A DNA stretch of 64,000 nt from Pseudochrobactrum kiredjianiae (GTDB lineage: Bacteria; Pseudomonadota; Alphaproteobacteria; Rhizobiales; Rhizobiaceae): the NCBI RefSeq assembly GCF_030362795.1, contig NZ_JAUCBM010000011.1, forward strand, positions 32,079-96,078, in the 5' to 3' direction. A program made the translations under genes and the position numbers. How positions within the stretch are numbered: position 1 is the stretch's first letter; each line of letters opens with the position of its first letter. Below, in pieces: positions 28,309 to 37,053 of this stretch. Under the pieces are notes generated by a model, which saw only the letters and a list, made by a program, of their open reading frames with translations, was not told where the DNA came from and did not search any database.

Positions 28309-29204
28309 CCACTTTTTCTTCCGTTCCGACCGCAGAGCAAATTCTGGAACCATCACCGTCCGCCATTTTACGCCGACGTATTTTCGGACATAGCGGCTTC
28401 ATGATCGGCAGCCTTGTGCTGGCAAGTATGGCACTGATCGCAATCTTCGCGCCACTGATCACCAAATATGATCCCTACACGCAAGACCTGCTGAACCGGA
28501 TGGTTGCACCTGAATTTTTAGGCGGAAAATCCGATCATTTTTTCGGAACAGACCAGCTCGGTCGCGACTATCTCGCCCGCTTGCTTCACGGTGCGCGCGT
28601 ATCACTATTTATCGGCCTCTCTGCTGCTCTGATCTCCGGTATAATCGGCACGGCTATGGGCGTTGCAGCCGGTTACTTCGGCGGGCGCGTTGATGCCGTG
28701 GTGACATTTTTGATCAATGTGCGCCTCGCTATGCCGGTTGTTCTGGTCGCACTGGCCGTTGTTGCATTGTTCGGTGGTTCGTTAACCGTCGTGGCAACCA
28801 TTCTCGGCCTGCTGCTATGGGATCGCTATGCGGTGGTGATGCGCGCTTCAACTTTGCAGATCGCACGGCGTGAATATGTTGCAGCCTCCTATGCCATCGG
28901 AACATCGGCACCGAGAATCCTGTTTTCTGAAATTCTGCCTAATCTGATGAACAATCTAATCGTTGTTGCCACGCTGGAAATGGCACATGCCATTTTGCTG
29001 GAGGCAGCCCTGTCCTTTCTCGGACTTGGTGTACAGCCGCCGACAGCCAGCTGGGGTCTGATGATTTCTGAGGGCAAAGACATGATGTTGTTTGAACCCT
29101 GGCTTGTGATGATCCCCGGTGTCGCGCTGTTTGTACTGGTGCTGGCAATCAATCTCATGGGAGACGGCCTGCGCGATATTACTGCGCCGGGCGGTCGGAA
29201 TTGA
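28305..29204 (+). CDS. Peptide ABC transporter permease, DppC-like
   Basis: A 299-residue permease partner of the DppB-like protein. It has the DppC signatures FFGTDQLGRDYLARL near residue 80, EYVAASYAIGTSAPRIL in the coupling loop, AILLEAALSFLGLGVQPP and a C-terminal NLMGDGLRD tail. An N-terminal cytoplasmic stretch of about 40 residues precedes the first span. The start overlaps the previous stop, and the ATPase gene follows after 10 bases. Confidence 0.94.
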   Translation: MTTFSSVPTAEQILEPSPSAILRRRIFGHSGFMIGSLVLASMALIAIFAPLITKYDPYTQDLLNRMVAPEFLGGKSDHFFGTDQLGRDYLARLLHGARVSLFIGLSAALISGIIGTAMGVAAGYFGGRVDAVVTFLINVRLAMPVVLVALAVVALFGGSLTVVATILGLLLWDRYAVVMRASTLQIARREYVAASYAIGTSAPRILFSEILPNLMNNLIVVATLEMAHAILLEAALSFLGLGVQPPTASWGLMISEGKDMMLFEPWLVMIPGVALFVLVLAINLMGDGLRDITAPGGRN

Positions 29205-29214
29205 GGGTAAATAC

Positions 29215-30213
29215 ATGACTGATGCTATTCTCAAAGTTCAAAATCTGACATTGGACATCCCGACAGCGGCAGGCACACTACATGCAGTGCGCAATATCAA
29301 TCTTGAGGTCAAAGCGGGCGAGACGCTTTGTATCGTCGGTGAAAGCGGCTCCGGAAAATCGCTCACATCTCTTGCGGTTATGGGACTGTTATCTCCGGGC
29401 ATCCAGCGCAACGCAAATGAGATGAGCTTTGACGGTATTGACCTGCAAAAAGCGTCAGCGAGAGAAATGCGCGCGCTGCGCGGTAATCGTATGGCGATGA
29501 TTTTTCAGGAACCGATGACGAGCCTGAACCCTGCCTATACAATTGGCAGTCAGCTGGCCGAAGCACTGCGTCTGCACAAATCCGTCAGTAAAACTGAAGC
29601 GCTCAAGCGTGCCGCAAAGCTTCTGCGTATGGTCGGGATTGCCGCTGCAGAAAGCCGCCTCAATCAGTATCCGCATCAGCTTTCCGGCGGCTTGCGCCAG
29701 CGTATCATGATTGCAATGGCGCTGATGTGCGAGCCGGAACTATTGATCGCTGATGAGCCGACAACAGCTCTGGACGTAACTATTCAGGCTCAAATCCTGC
29801 GCTTGCTGAAAGACCTGCAGACTAAAATGGGCATGGCAATGATCCTGATCACTCATGATCTTGGTGTGGTCGCACGCATTGCTGATAAAGTTGCCGTTAT
29901 GTACGCCGGTGAGCTGGTTGAGGCCGGTTCTGTGAGCGAAATTTTCCGTAATCCCGCACATCCTTACACACGCGGGTTGCTGGAGTGTATTCCGATACCG
30001 GGGCGGATTAAGCGCGGCGAGCGGCTCGGCACCATACCGGGCATTGTTCCCAACCTCGTCGGTCGTCATACCGGATGTATTTTCCGTGATCGTTGCCCTG
30101 AAGCTATCGAGGCTTGTACTGGAACTATCCCGCAACGCGATCTTTCCGCGCATCATTCTTTACAATGCATCCATGAAAACGGCATGCGTCAGCCTGCGGA
30201 GGCTTTTTTATGA
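29215..30213 (+). CDS. Peptide ABC transporter ATP-binding protein, DppD-like
   Basis: A 332-residue ATPase with Walker A GESGSGKSL, signature LSGGLRQRI, Walker B LLIADEPTTALD and the oligopeptide-ABC C-terminal domain with the conserved cysteines of GCIFRDRCPEA and the final Cys near SLQCIH, which in relatives bind an Fe-S cluster. I chose the ATG at 29215 after GAGGG; an open frame upstream of it lies inside the permease gene. The stop overlaps the DppF gene. Confidence 0.95.
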   Translation: MTDAILKVQNLTLDIPTAAGTLHAVRNINLEVKAGETLCIVGESGSGKSLTSLAVMGLLSPGIQRNANEMSFDGIDLQKASAREMRALRGNRMAMIFQEPMTSLNPAYTIGSQLAEALRLHKSVSKTEALKRAAKLLRMVGIAAAESRLNQYPHQLSGGLRQRIMIAMALMCEPELLIADEPTTALDVTIQAQILRLLKDLQTKMGMAMILITHDLGVVARIADKVAVMYAGELVEAGSVSEIFRNPAHPYTRGLLECIPIPGRIKRGERLGTIPGIVPNLVGRHTGCIFRDRCPEAIEACTGTIPQRDLSAHHSLQCIHENGMRQPAEAFL

Positions 30214-31184
30214 GCCAGCCAGTTTTACAGCTTCACAATGTCTCCAAAATCTATCAGGTACGGCAGGGATTTTTCTCCGGCAAAAAACCGCTGGCAGCGG
30301 TCAGCGATGTTTCCCTGTCGGTCGAGCGCGGTTCGGTTCTTGGCCTTGTCGGTGAATCCGGTTGCGGAAAATCCACACTGGCAAAAATCCTTCTCGGATT
30401 GGAAAAGCCGAGCAGCGGTCGCGTTGAGATTAACGGCGAAGATATAACGCAGCAAAACCGTTTTGCTTTGTCACGTCGCATCCAGCCAATTTTTCAGGAT
30501 CCCTACTCCTCACTCAACCCGCGCAAAACTATCCGGCAGATTATTATGGCACCGCTTGTGGTGCATAGTGTCGGGGATCAGGCATCGCGTGAAAAACAGG
30601 TGAAGGAGATTATGGATGTGGTCGGGCTGCCTTCGCGTATGCTCAATGCCTATCCGAACCAGATGTCCGGTGGCCAGCGCCAGCGCGTCGCCATTGCCCG
30701 TGCTCTGATTATGAAACCGGAAATCGTTATCTGCGATGAACCGACATCCGCACTCGATGTTTCCGTGCAGAGCCAAATCCTCAATCTGCTAGGCGATCTG
30801 CAGCGTGAACTCGGCCTGACCTATCTGTTCATCAGCCACAATCTCGCGGTTGTTGAATATCTCGCGACACGGGTCGCGGTCATGTATCTCGGGCGCATTG
30901 TTGAAGAGCGCGAAACTGAAGACATTTTCCGCAATGCCCGTCACCCTTATTCACGGGCGTTGCTGGATTCCGTTCTGACACCGGAACCGGAACTCGGTGT
31001 GCCGGATACACAACTCGGCACCGAATATCCCAATCCGATCAATCCGCCTGCAGGTTGCGCCTTTCATCCGCGCTGCCCTGACCGCTTTACCCTCTGCGAT
31101 CAAACCCGTCCTGTTTTGCGTGAAAACGACAGCGGTTGTGTCGCCTGCCACCTTTATACCAATGCCACTGCACTGCCTGCCTGA
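30210..31184 (+). CDS. Peptide ABC transporter ATP-binding protein, DppF-like
   Basis: A 324-residue ATPase that pairs with the DppD-like subunit. Walker A is GESGCGKSTL, the Q-loop PIFQDPYSSLNPRKT, the signature MSGGQRQRV and Walker B IVICDEPTSALD. The C-terminal oligo_HPY domain has PPAGCAFHPRCPDRF with paired cysteines. The start overlaps the DppD stop (ATGA). The gamma-glutamyltransferase gene follows 18 bases later. Confidence 0.95.
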   Translation: MSQPVLQLHNVSKIYQVRQGFFSGKKPLAAVSDVSLSVERGSVLGLVGESGCGKSTLAKILLGLEKPSSGRVEINGEDITQQNRFALSRRIQPIFQDPYSSLNPRKTIRQIIMAPLVVHSVGDQASREKQVKEIMDVVGLPSRMLNAYPNQMSGGQRQRVAIARALIMKPEIVICDEPTSALDVSVQSQILNLLGDLQRELGLTYLFISHNLAVVEYLATRVAVMYLGRIVEERETEDIFRNARHPYSRALLDSVLTPEPELGVPDTQLGTEYPNPINPPAGCAFHPRCPDRFTLCDQTRPVLRENDSGCVACHLYTNATALPA

Positions 31185-31202
31185 ACTGATTAAGGAACTG
31201 AA

Positions 31203-32786
31203 ATGCAAACCAGTCTTTCCCGTACGCAAATCACCCGCAAGAATGTCATCCGTACCAAAGGCGGTGTCGTGGCGGCACAAAACAGCCGTGCAGCACAAAT
31301 CGGCGCGGCAGTGCTCGCGGCCGGTGGTAATGCAATGGACGCCGCAACGGCTGTCTCTTTCGCCATTGGTGTGCTTGAGCCGTGGATGTCGGGGCCAGCC
31401 GGTGGTGGTGCCATGATGGTTTGGGATACCGCCTCAAGTAAAGCTCATGCCGTGACCTATGCCATGCGCGCACCGGTGGAACTGAACCCTGCCGATTATC
31501 CGCTTTCCGGTGCCGGTAAAAACTCTGATCTTTTCCCGTGGGAAGCTGTGGTTGATGACCGCAACATCATGGGTGCAACCGCCGTCGCAGTACCGGGCGT
31601 GGTAGACGGCATCGGTCAGGCACATGCACGCTGGGGCACTATGCCTTGGGCAGAACTGCTGGCTCCGGCGATTAAACTCGCAAAAGAAGGCCTGCCGGTT
31701 GACTGGTATGCAGCTCTTGTTATTGCAGGGGCAACCCGCGAACTGGCTAAAGATCCGGATGCGGCAGCACTGTTTTTGGAAGACGGCCAGTGGCCGATGA
31801 TCAATGGCTGGACAAGCCTGTCTGACAAGCGCGTTGATATGTCCGGTTATGCACCTTCCCTGACAGAACTGGCGGAACAGGGTTATCGCACATTCTATGA
31901 AGGCGATCTGGCGCAGGCATTGGTCAAGGATGTCCGCGCAAAAGGCGGCTCATTATCCATGCAGGATCTGCGTGATTACCGTGCGACCATTGCCGATCCG
32001 CTCAGCTTTAAGCGCGGCGATGCGACATTCTATGTCACACCGCATCTGACCGCCGGTCCGACCATGAGACAAGCCTTTGAAGCCCTGCCGGAAATCGGCA
32101 AAGGTCAGCCGGACGCTGATGCCTATACCGGTTACGCCAAAGCGCTGCGCCATGCCTATCAGCAGCGGCTGGAGAATATGGGTGATGACGGCGAAGTACC
32201 AAAAGCACCAGGCTGCACAACGCATTTTTCCGTAGTGGATCGCCACGGTAATATGGTCACGATGACACAGACTTTGCTGTCACTTTTTGGCTCAAAAGTC
32301 GTCTCGCCTTCAACCGGCTTTTTGCTCAATAATGGCATTATGTGGTTCGACCCTGTGCAGGGAAAACCGAATTCCCTGCAATCGGGACGCCAGTGCCTGA
32401 TGAATATCTGTCCAGTTCTTGGTGAACAAGGCGATCGCCGTTTCGCCATTGGTGCATCGGGCGGACGTAAGATTGTTTCAGCTGTTGCTCAGCTCTCTTC
32501 CTTTATTGTCGACTCCGGCATGGATATTGAAGGTGCCTTCCATCAACCGCGTCTCGATATGTCTGCCGCCGATGTCATCATCGCCGATGATAGCCTGCCT
32601 GCGAATACGATTACGGAGCTGAATAAAGTCGCCAAAACGGTCACCACCCGCCGCACGGTCTGGCCTTTTGCCTTTGCTTGTCCGGCCGGTGTGATGCGCG
32701 AAGGTGATCTGAATTCTGGTTGCACCGAGATTATGTCGCCATGGGGTGATGCAGTGACCGAGGAGGACAGCCATGACTTTGCGTGA
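31203..32786 (+). CDS. Gamma-glutamyltransferase/hydrolase-like protein without signal peptide
   Basis: A 527-residue Ntn-hydrolase of the GGT family, which self-cleaves before a threonine and then transfers or hydrolyses gamma-glutamyl groups. The cleavage and nucleophile position is T339 in GCTTHFSVVD, R89 in AMRAPVEL could bind the gamma-glutamyl carboxylate, and ASGGRKIVSA is the C-terminal oxyanion region. Classical GGTs are periplasmic, yet this N-terminus (MQTSLSRTQITRKNVIRTKG) is polar with no signal peptide, so the enzyme should act in the cytosol on imported compounds. Its gene lies inside an importer operon, which agrees. Substrate specificity, glutathione, gamma-glutamyl peptides or a related amide, is unknown. 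Confidence 0.9.
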   Translation: MQTSLSRTQITRKNVIRTKGGVVAAQNSRAAQIGAAVLAAGGNAMDAATAVSFAIGVLEPWMSGPAGGGAMMVWDTASSKAHAVTYAMRAPVELNPADYPLSGAGKNSDLFPWEAVVDDRNIMGATAVAVPGVVDGIGQAHARWGTMPWAELLAPAIKLAKEGLPVDWYAALVIAGATRELAKDPDAAALFLEDGQWPMINGWTSLSDKRVDMSGYAPSLTELAEQGYRTFYEGDLAQALVKDVRAKGGSLSMQDLRDYRATIADPLSFKRGDATFYVTPHLTAGPTMRQAFEALPEIGKGQPDADAYTGYAKALRHAYQQRLENMGDDGEVPKAPGCTTHFSVVDRHGNMVTMTQTLLSLFGSKVVSPSTGFLLNNGIMWFDPVQGKPNSLQSGRQCLMNICPVLGEQGDRRFAIGASGGRKIVSAVAQLSSFIVDSGMDIEGAFHQPRLDMSAADVIIADDSLPANTITELNKVAKTVTTRRTVWPFAFACPAGVMREGDLNSGCTEIMSPWGDAVTEEDSHDFA

Positions 32787-34173
32787 GACTGTTATCAGCC
32801 GGATCGAAGCCTATTTCGACAGCGGCGCGATGAAATCCGAACTGGCCGCATTGGTGAGCTATCCGACAGAAAGTCAGGTACCGGAGAGAAAACCGGTGCT
32901 GGAGGACTATCTGAACTCGGCTATTACCCCACGGCTGAAAGCAGCAGGATTTGAGATCAAAATCTATGAAAACCCAGCGACCGAGGGCGGGCCTTTGATG
33001 ATCGCCCGCCGCACGGAAGATGCTGCGCTACCGACAGTGCTGATCTATGGTCACGGCGATGTTATTCATGCTCAGACCAGCCAATGGCGTGAAGGACTAT
33101 CACCATTTGTTTTGACTGAAGAAGGTGATCGTTGGTACGGGCGCGGCATTGCGGATAATAAAGTACAACATCTCATTAATATTGCAGCACTTGAATCCCT
33201 GCTTGCCGTAAACGGACGACTTGGCTTCAACGCCACTATTCTTCTGGAAATGGCCGAAGAAAACGGCTCTCCGGGACTTCAGGCATTTTGTGCCGCACAC
33301 CAGCAGGAACTCGCTGCTGATGTGCTGATTGCCTCAGACGGCCCGCGGTTACAACCGGACAGAGCCACGGTTTTCATGGGTGCACGCGGCGCAGTCACTG
33401 TCGATCTGAGTGTTGAAAAGCGCGAAGGCGCGCATCATTCCGGCAATTGGGGCGGATTGCTCGCCGATCCGGCAATGATCCTCGTTAAGGCGCTTGCAAC
33501 AATCACTGATGAACGCGGCCAAATCCGTATTCCGGAATGGCGCCCGACCAGCCTGACCGACACTATCCGCGCCGCATTGCACGATCTGCCAGTTGATATG
33601 GAAGCCGGCCCGAGTGTTGATAAAGACTGGGGCGAAACCGGTCTGACACCTGCCGAGCGGGTTTATGGCTGGAACAGTTTTTCCATACTTGCCATGACAT
33701 CCGGCGTGCCTGAGGCACCGGTTAATGCAATATCCGGCAAAGCCCGCGCAACCTGTCAATTGCGTTATGTGGTCGGTACTGATGCGGGCGACATTATACC
33801 CGCACTACGACGTCATCTGGATAAGCATGGCTTTGCGGATATCCGGATCACCCAACGCGAGGATGATGATTTTACCGCGACCCGTCTCGATCCTGATCAT
33901 CCGTGGGCACGTTTTGTTACGCAATCTCTGCATAAAACCTCCGGCAAACCGCCACATATTCTGCCCAATCTCGGCGGTTCGCTGCCGAATGAATGTTTTT
34001 CAGAAACGCTTGGCTTGCCAACGGTCTGGGTGCCGCATTCCTACCGTGCCTGCTCACAACATGCCCCGAATGAGCATGTGTTGAAATCAACCTGCCGCGA
34101 TGCCCTGCGCTGCATGGCAGGGATTTTTACCGATATTGCTGAGGGCAAAAGCCCGCAGCCAACAATCCGATAA
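32773..34173 (+). CDS. M20-family peptidase (dipeptidase/carboxypeptidase type)
   Basis: A 466-residue zinc hydrolase. Metal ligands are visible as H94 and D96 in IYGHGDVI, D128 in GRGIADNK, E162-E163 in EMAEENGS, and a late His in PNEHVL-type sequence. The arrangement is that of carnosinase/CPG2-like M20 enzymes that cleave dipeptides or N-acyl amino acids. Its start overlaps the end of the GGT gene by 14 bases and has the strong ribosome-binding site GAGGAGG, so expression is linked to GGT. It probably finishes hydrolysis of the imported conjugate. Confidence 0.92.
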   Translation: MTLRETVISRIEAYFDSGAMKSELAALVSYPTESQVPERKPVLEDYLNSAITPRLKAAGFEIKIYENPATEGGPLMIARRTEDAALPTVLIYGHGDVIHAQTSQWREGLSPFVLTEEGDRWYGRGIADNKVQHLINIAALESLLAVNGRLGFNATILLEMAEENGSPGLQAFCAAHQQELAADVLIASDGPRLQPDRATVFMGARGAVTVDLSVEKREGAHHSGNWGGLLADPAMILVKALATITDERGQIRIPEWRPTSLTDTIRAALHDLPVDMEAGPSVDKDWGETGLTPAERVYGWNSFSILAMTSGVPEAPVNAISGKARATCQLRYVVGTDAGDIIPALRRHLDKHGFADIRITQREDDDFTATRLDPDHPWARFVTQSLHKTSGKPPHILPNLGGSLPNECFSETLGLPTVWVPHSYRACSQHAPNEHVLKSTCRDALRCMAGIFTDIAEGKSPQPTIR

Positions 34174-34224
34174 ATAACAACAAACAGCCTTACGTTTTAA
34201 CCTTGCGTCGAAGTGGAGCGACAC

Positions 34225-35754
34225 ATGAGCTTTCATACAAAATTTGCAATTTTGGCAACCGTCACTGCCGGTTTGTGCCTGAGTGTTTCCGGTGCTGCTT
34301 TGGCCGGAAAGTCCGATGATACGGTCAATATCGCATTTGCTAAAGAACTGGATAATCCGAACACCTATTTCAGCTCAGCCCGTGAAAGCACGATTTTTGG
34401 CTATGCTGTCTGGGACACACTGGTTGAGCGTGACCCAAAAACCCGCGAATGGGTTGGCAATCTGGCTGAAAGCTTCAAATGGGTTGATGATGTCACCCTT
34501 GAATTCAAATTGCGTCAGGGTGTGAAATTCCATAACGGCGATATCTTCAGTGCGGATGATGTCATGTTCACGCTGAACCATTTTTCCGATCCAAAAACAC
34601 CGGTTGCGATGCCGAACACTGTTGCATGGATCAAAAATGCTGAGAAGGTTGATGATCAGACGGTTCTGGTTCATCTGAAAGCTCCGTTCCCTGCCGCGCT
34701 TGATTTCCTTGAAAGTGCCATCCAGATTTATCCGGCGAAATATTATCAGGAAGTCGGTGATGAAGGTTTTTCCAAAAAACCAATCGGCACCGGCCCCTAT
34801 ATGGTGGATAAGATTGAACCAGGTAGCGGGTATACGCTGAAAGCCTTCCCTGATTATCATGATGGTGGCCCGCGCCAGAAACCACAAATCAAAAATGTTG
34901 AAGTTCGCAGTATTCCGGATACCAACACGCAAGTCGCTGAAATGCTTTCCGGTTCGGTTGATTTTATCTGGCAGGTTCCTGAAGACCTGACGCAGAAAAT
35001 CAAAACACGTGACAGCTTCAATGTTGTTCAGGGTGAGACTTTACGCTTCGGATACATTTCCATGGATGTGTCCGGCCGTTCAAGTGCTGATACGCCGCTC
35101 AAAGATGTGCGTATACGTCAGGCAATCAATCATGCAATTGATCGCAAAGCCGTGCGTGATGCGTTCTTTGCACCGTCTTCACAGCTTATCAATTCCATTT
35201 GCAGTCCGCTGCAATTTGGTTGCGAGCAGGATGTGACTTCTTATGATTTTGATCCTGCAAAAGCCAAACAACTGCTGAAAGAAGCAGGTTACGAGAACGG
35301 CTTCACCACCACGATGTATTTCTATCGTGATAAAGCTGCGACCGAAGCTATGGCGCAAATGCTGGGCAATGTCGGCGTAAAAGTTGACCTGCAAATGCTG
35401 AAATATGCAGCCCTCGCAGATAAGCAGCTCAAGGGACAGGTTCCAATGGGTTTTGTCACATGGGGATCGGGCTCGGTGGCTGACGCATCTGCATCAACCT
35501 CAAAATTTTTTGACGGTTCTGACATTGATGATGTCAAAAATGCTGATCTGAGCGCAATGCTCAAACAGGCAGATACCACCACAGATCCCGAAAAGCGAAA
35601 AGAGCTTTACAGCAAAGCTCTGCGCCAGATCGCAGATCAGGCCTATTGGGTACCGTTGTGGTCCTACACAACCAATTATGTGCTGGCCAAAGATCTGAAC
35701 TTCACCCCAACGCCGGATGAGTTCGTGCGCTTCTACGACATGAGCTGGAACTAA
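34225..35754 (+). CDS. Peptide ABC transporter periplasmic binding protein (SBP family 5)
   Basis: A 509-residue exported binding protein. A Sec signal peptide ends at about ALA (residue 27), and the mature protein shows the family-5 marks LAESFKWVDDVTLEFKLR, GVKFHNGDIFSADDV and IGTGPYMV. I chose the ATG at 34225 because GGAGCG lies upstream; a GTG four codons earlier overlaps that site. It is placed late in the operon, after both enzymes, rather than first as is usual for Dpp systems. Confidence 0.94.
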   Translation: MSFHTKFAILATVTAGLCLSVSGAALAGKSDDTVNIAFAKELDNPNTYFSSARESTIFGYAVWDTLVERDPKTREWVGNLAESFKWVDDVTLEFKLRQGVKFHNGDIFSADDVMFTLNHFSDPKTPVAMPNTVAWIKNAEKVDDQTVLVHLKAPFPAALDFLESAIQIYPAKYYQEVGDEGFSKKPIGTGPYMVDKIEPGSGYTLKAFPDYHDGGPRQKPQIKNVEVRSIPDTNTQVAEMLSGSVDFIWQVPEDLTQKIKTRDSFNVVQGETLRFGYISMDVSGRSSADTPLKDVRIRQAINHAIDRKAVRDAFFAPSSQLINSICSPLQFGCEQDVTSYDFDPAKAKQLLKEAGYENGFTTTMYFYRDKAATEAMAQMLGNVGVKVDLQMLKYAALADKQLKGQVPMGFVTWGSGSVADASASTSKFFDGSDIDDVKNADLSAMLKQADTTTDPEKRKELYSKALRQIADQAYWVPLWSYTTNYVLAKDLNFTPTPDEFVRFYDMSWN

Positions 35755-35833
35755 GCCTTAAAAGGCCGCAGCCTGTGCTGCGATCTCACCGGCACTTTCC
35801 GTTTCCCCGCATACAAAATTACAGAGATCAATC

Positions 35834-36970
35834 ATGTTACTCCAGCCCCCGTCACAACTGCGTCCGAAAATCCGCATTGATAGCGCAGAGCTACGCCTTG
35901 TAGAGCTGAAACTGCTCAACCCGTTTCGTATCTCGACCGGTGTGGCAACGAAAAAAACTTTCCCGCTTCTGATCTTGCGCAGTGGTAATATTGAGGGCTA
36001 TGCGGAAGGTGTATGTGATACTCTGCCCGACTATCTGCCGGAAACCACAGTTTCATCCATGATGATGATGCGGGATGTTTTCCTGCCACAAATTATCGGC
36101 AAGGAATTCTCAACACCCTACGAGCTGAGCCAGATGATGCGCCATTGGCGCGATCATCAAATGGCCAAAGCCTGCGTTGAAATGGCCTATTGGGATTTAT
36201 GGGCAAAGACGCTTGGCCTGTCATTGTCCCATGCGCTTGGTGGTACGCGCAAAGATGTTGAAGTCGGCGTCTCATTGGGCATCAAAGAAATTCCGGATAC
36301 GCTCTTAGATGTTGAGCGTCACGTTCAGCAAGGCTATCGCCGCATTAAGCTTAAAGTCATGCCGGGACATGACCTGAAACTGTTGGAAAAAGTGCGTAAC
36401 CGTTTCCCTGACATTCACCTGACGGTAGACGCTAACTGTGCTTATACGCTGGCTGATCTCGCTTTGCTGCGCCAGTTCGACGATTTCGATCTGGATTATA
36501 TCGAACAGCCGCTGGCTTGGGATGACCTGCAGGATCATGCAAAACTGCAATCCATGATGCGCACGGCTATTTGTCTGGACGAATGTATCCGCACACCGGA
36601 ACTCTGCCGTAAAGCATTGGCGATTGATGCCGGCCGCGTGATTAATATTAAAGTCGGTCGTGTCGGCGGCCATGCCAATGCACGCCAGATTCACGATATT
36701 TGTCAGGCACATGATGTGCCGGTCTGGTGTGGCGGCATGCTGGAATCCGGTATCGGACGCGCCCACAATATTCACCTCTCGACACTGGAGCAGTTCAAGC
36801 GTCCGGGTGATACATCTTCTTCCTCGCGTTACTTTGAACGGGATATTGTGTGTGAGAAGCTGGAAACCGAAAATGGCATTATGCCTGTTCCGTCAAACGG
36901 TGCAGGTATTGGTGTCACGCCGGACTATGATTTCCTCGAGACTGTAACTTTATCCCGAGAAACTCTTTAA
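35834..36970 (+). CDS. Enolase-superfamily N-acylamino-acid racemase / o-succinylbenzoate synthase-like protein
   Basis: A 378-residue muconate-lactonising-subgroup enzyme. The catalytic set is complete: K172 and K174 in IKLKVMPGHD, metal ligands D199 (TVDANCAYT), E224 (YIEQPL) and D249 (CLDECIRT), and the second base K273 (INIKVGRVGG). The segment WCGGMLESGIGRAHN is the mark of the OSBS/NSAR family rather than dipeptide epimerases. No menaquinone genes are near, and it closes an operon of importer, GGT and M20 hydrolase, so racemisation of N-acyl (for example N-succinyl) amino acids is more likely than OSB synthesis. The exact acyl group is unknown. Confidence 0.88.
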   Translation: MLLQPPSQLRPKIRIDSAELRLVELKLLNPFRISTGVATKKTFPLLILRSGNIEGYAEGVCDTLPDYLPETTVSSMMMMRDVFLPQIIGKEFSTPYELSQMMRHWRDHQMAKACVEMAYWDLWAKTLGLSLSHALGGTRKDVEVGVSLGIKEIPDTLLDVERHVQQGYRRIKLKVMPGHDLKLLEKVRNRFPDIHLTVDANCAYTLADLALLRQFDDFDLDYIEQPLAWDDLQDHAKLQSMMRTAICLDECIRTPELCRKALAIDAGRVINIKVGRVGGHANARQIHDICQAHDVPVWCGGMLESGIGRAHNIHLSTLEQFKRPGDTSSSSRYFERDIVCEKLETENGIMPVPSNGAGIGVTPDYDFLETVTLSRETL

Positions 36971-36998
36971 AATTATAGCTCTTCGTACAGACAAAAAG

Positions 36999-37025
36999 AT
37001 CGCGCCTGAATTGATCAGGCGCGAT
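36999..37025. terminator. Bidirectional hairpin terminator
   Basis: ATCGCGCCTGA and TCAGGCGCGAT form a perfect 11-bp stem with a 5-base loop; TTTTCT follows on the plus strand and CTTTTTG on the minus strand. It separates the convergent racemase and AbgB-like genes and looks like a true two-way Rho-independent terminator. Confidence 0.85.
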
Positions 37026-37053
37026 TTTCTATATTTAAAACCGTGGTTAATGC

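Noticed and set aside
35767..35782. Small CGCAGC/GCTGCG hairpin after the binding protein in the GGT operon
   Set aside because: Only six base pairs and no T tract; could be chance.
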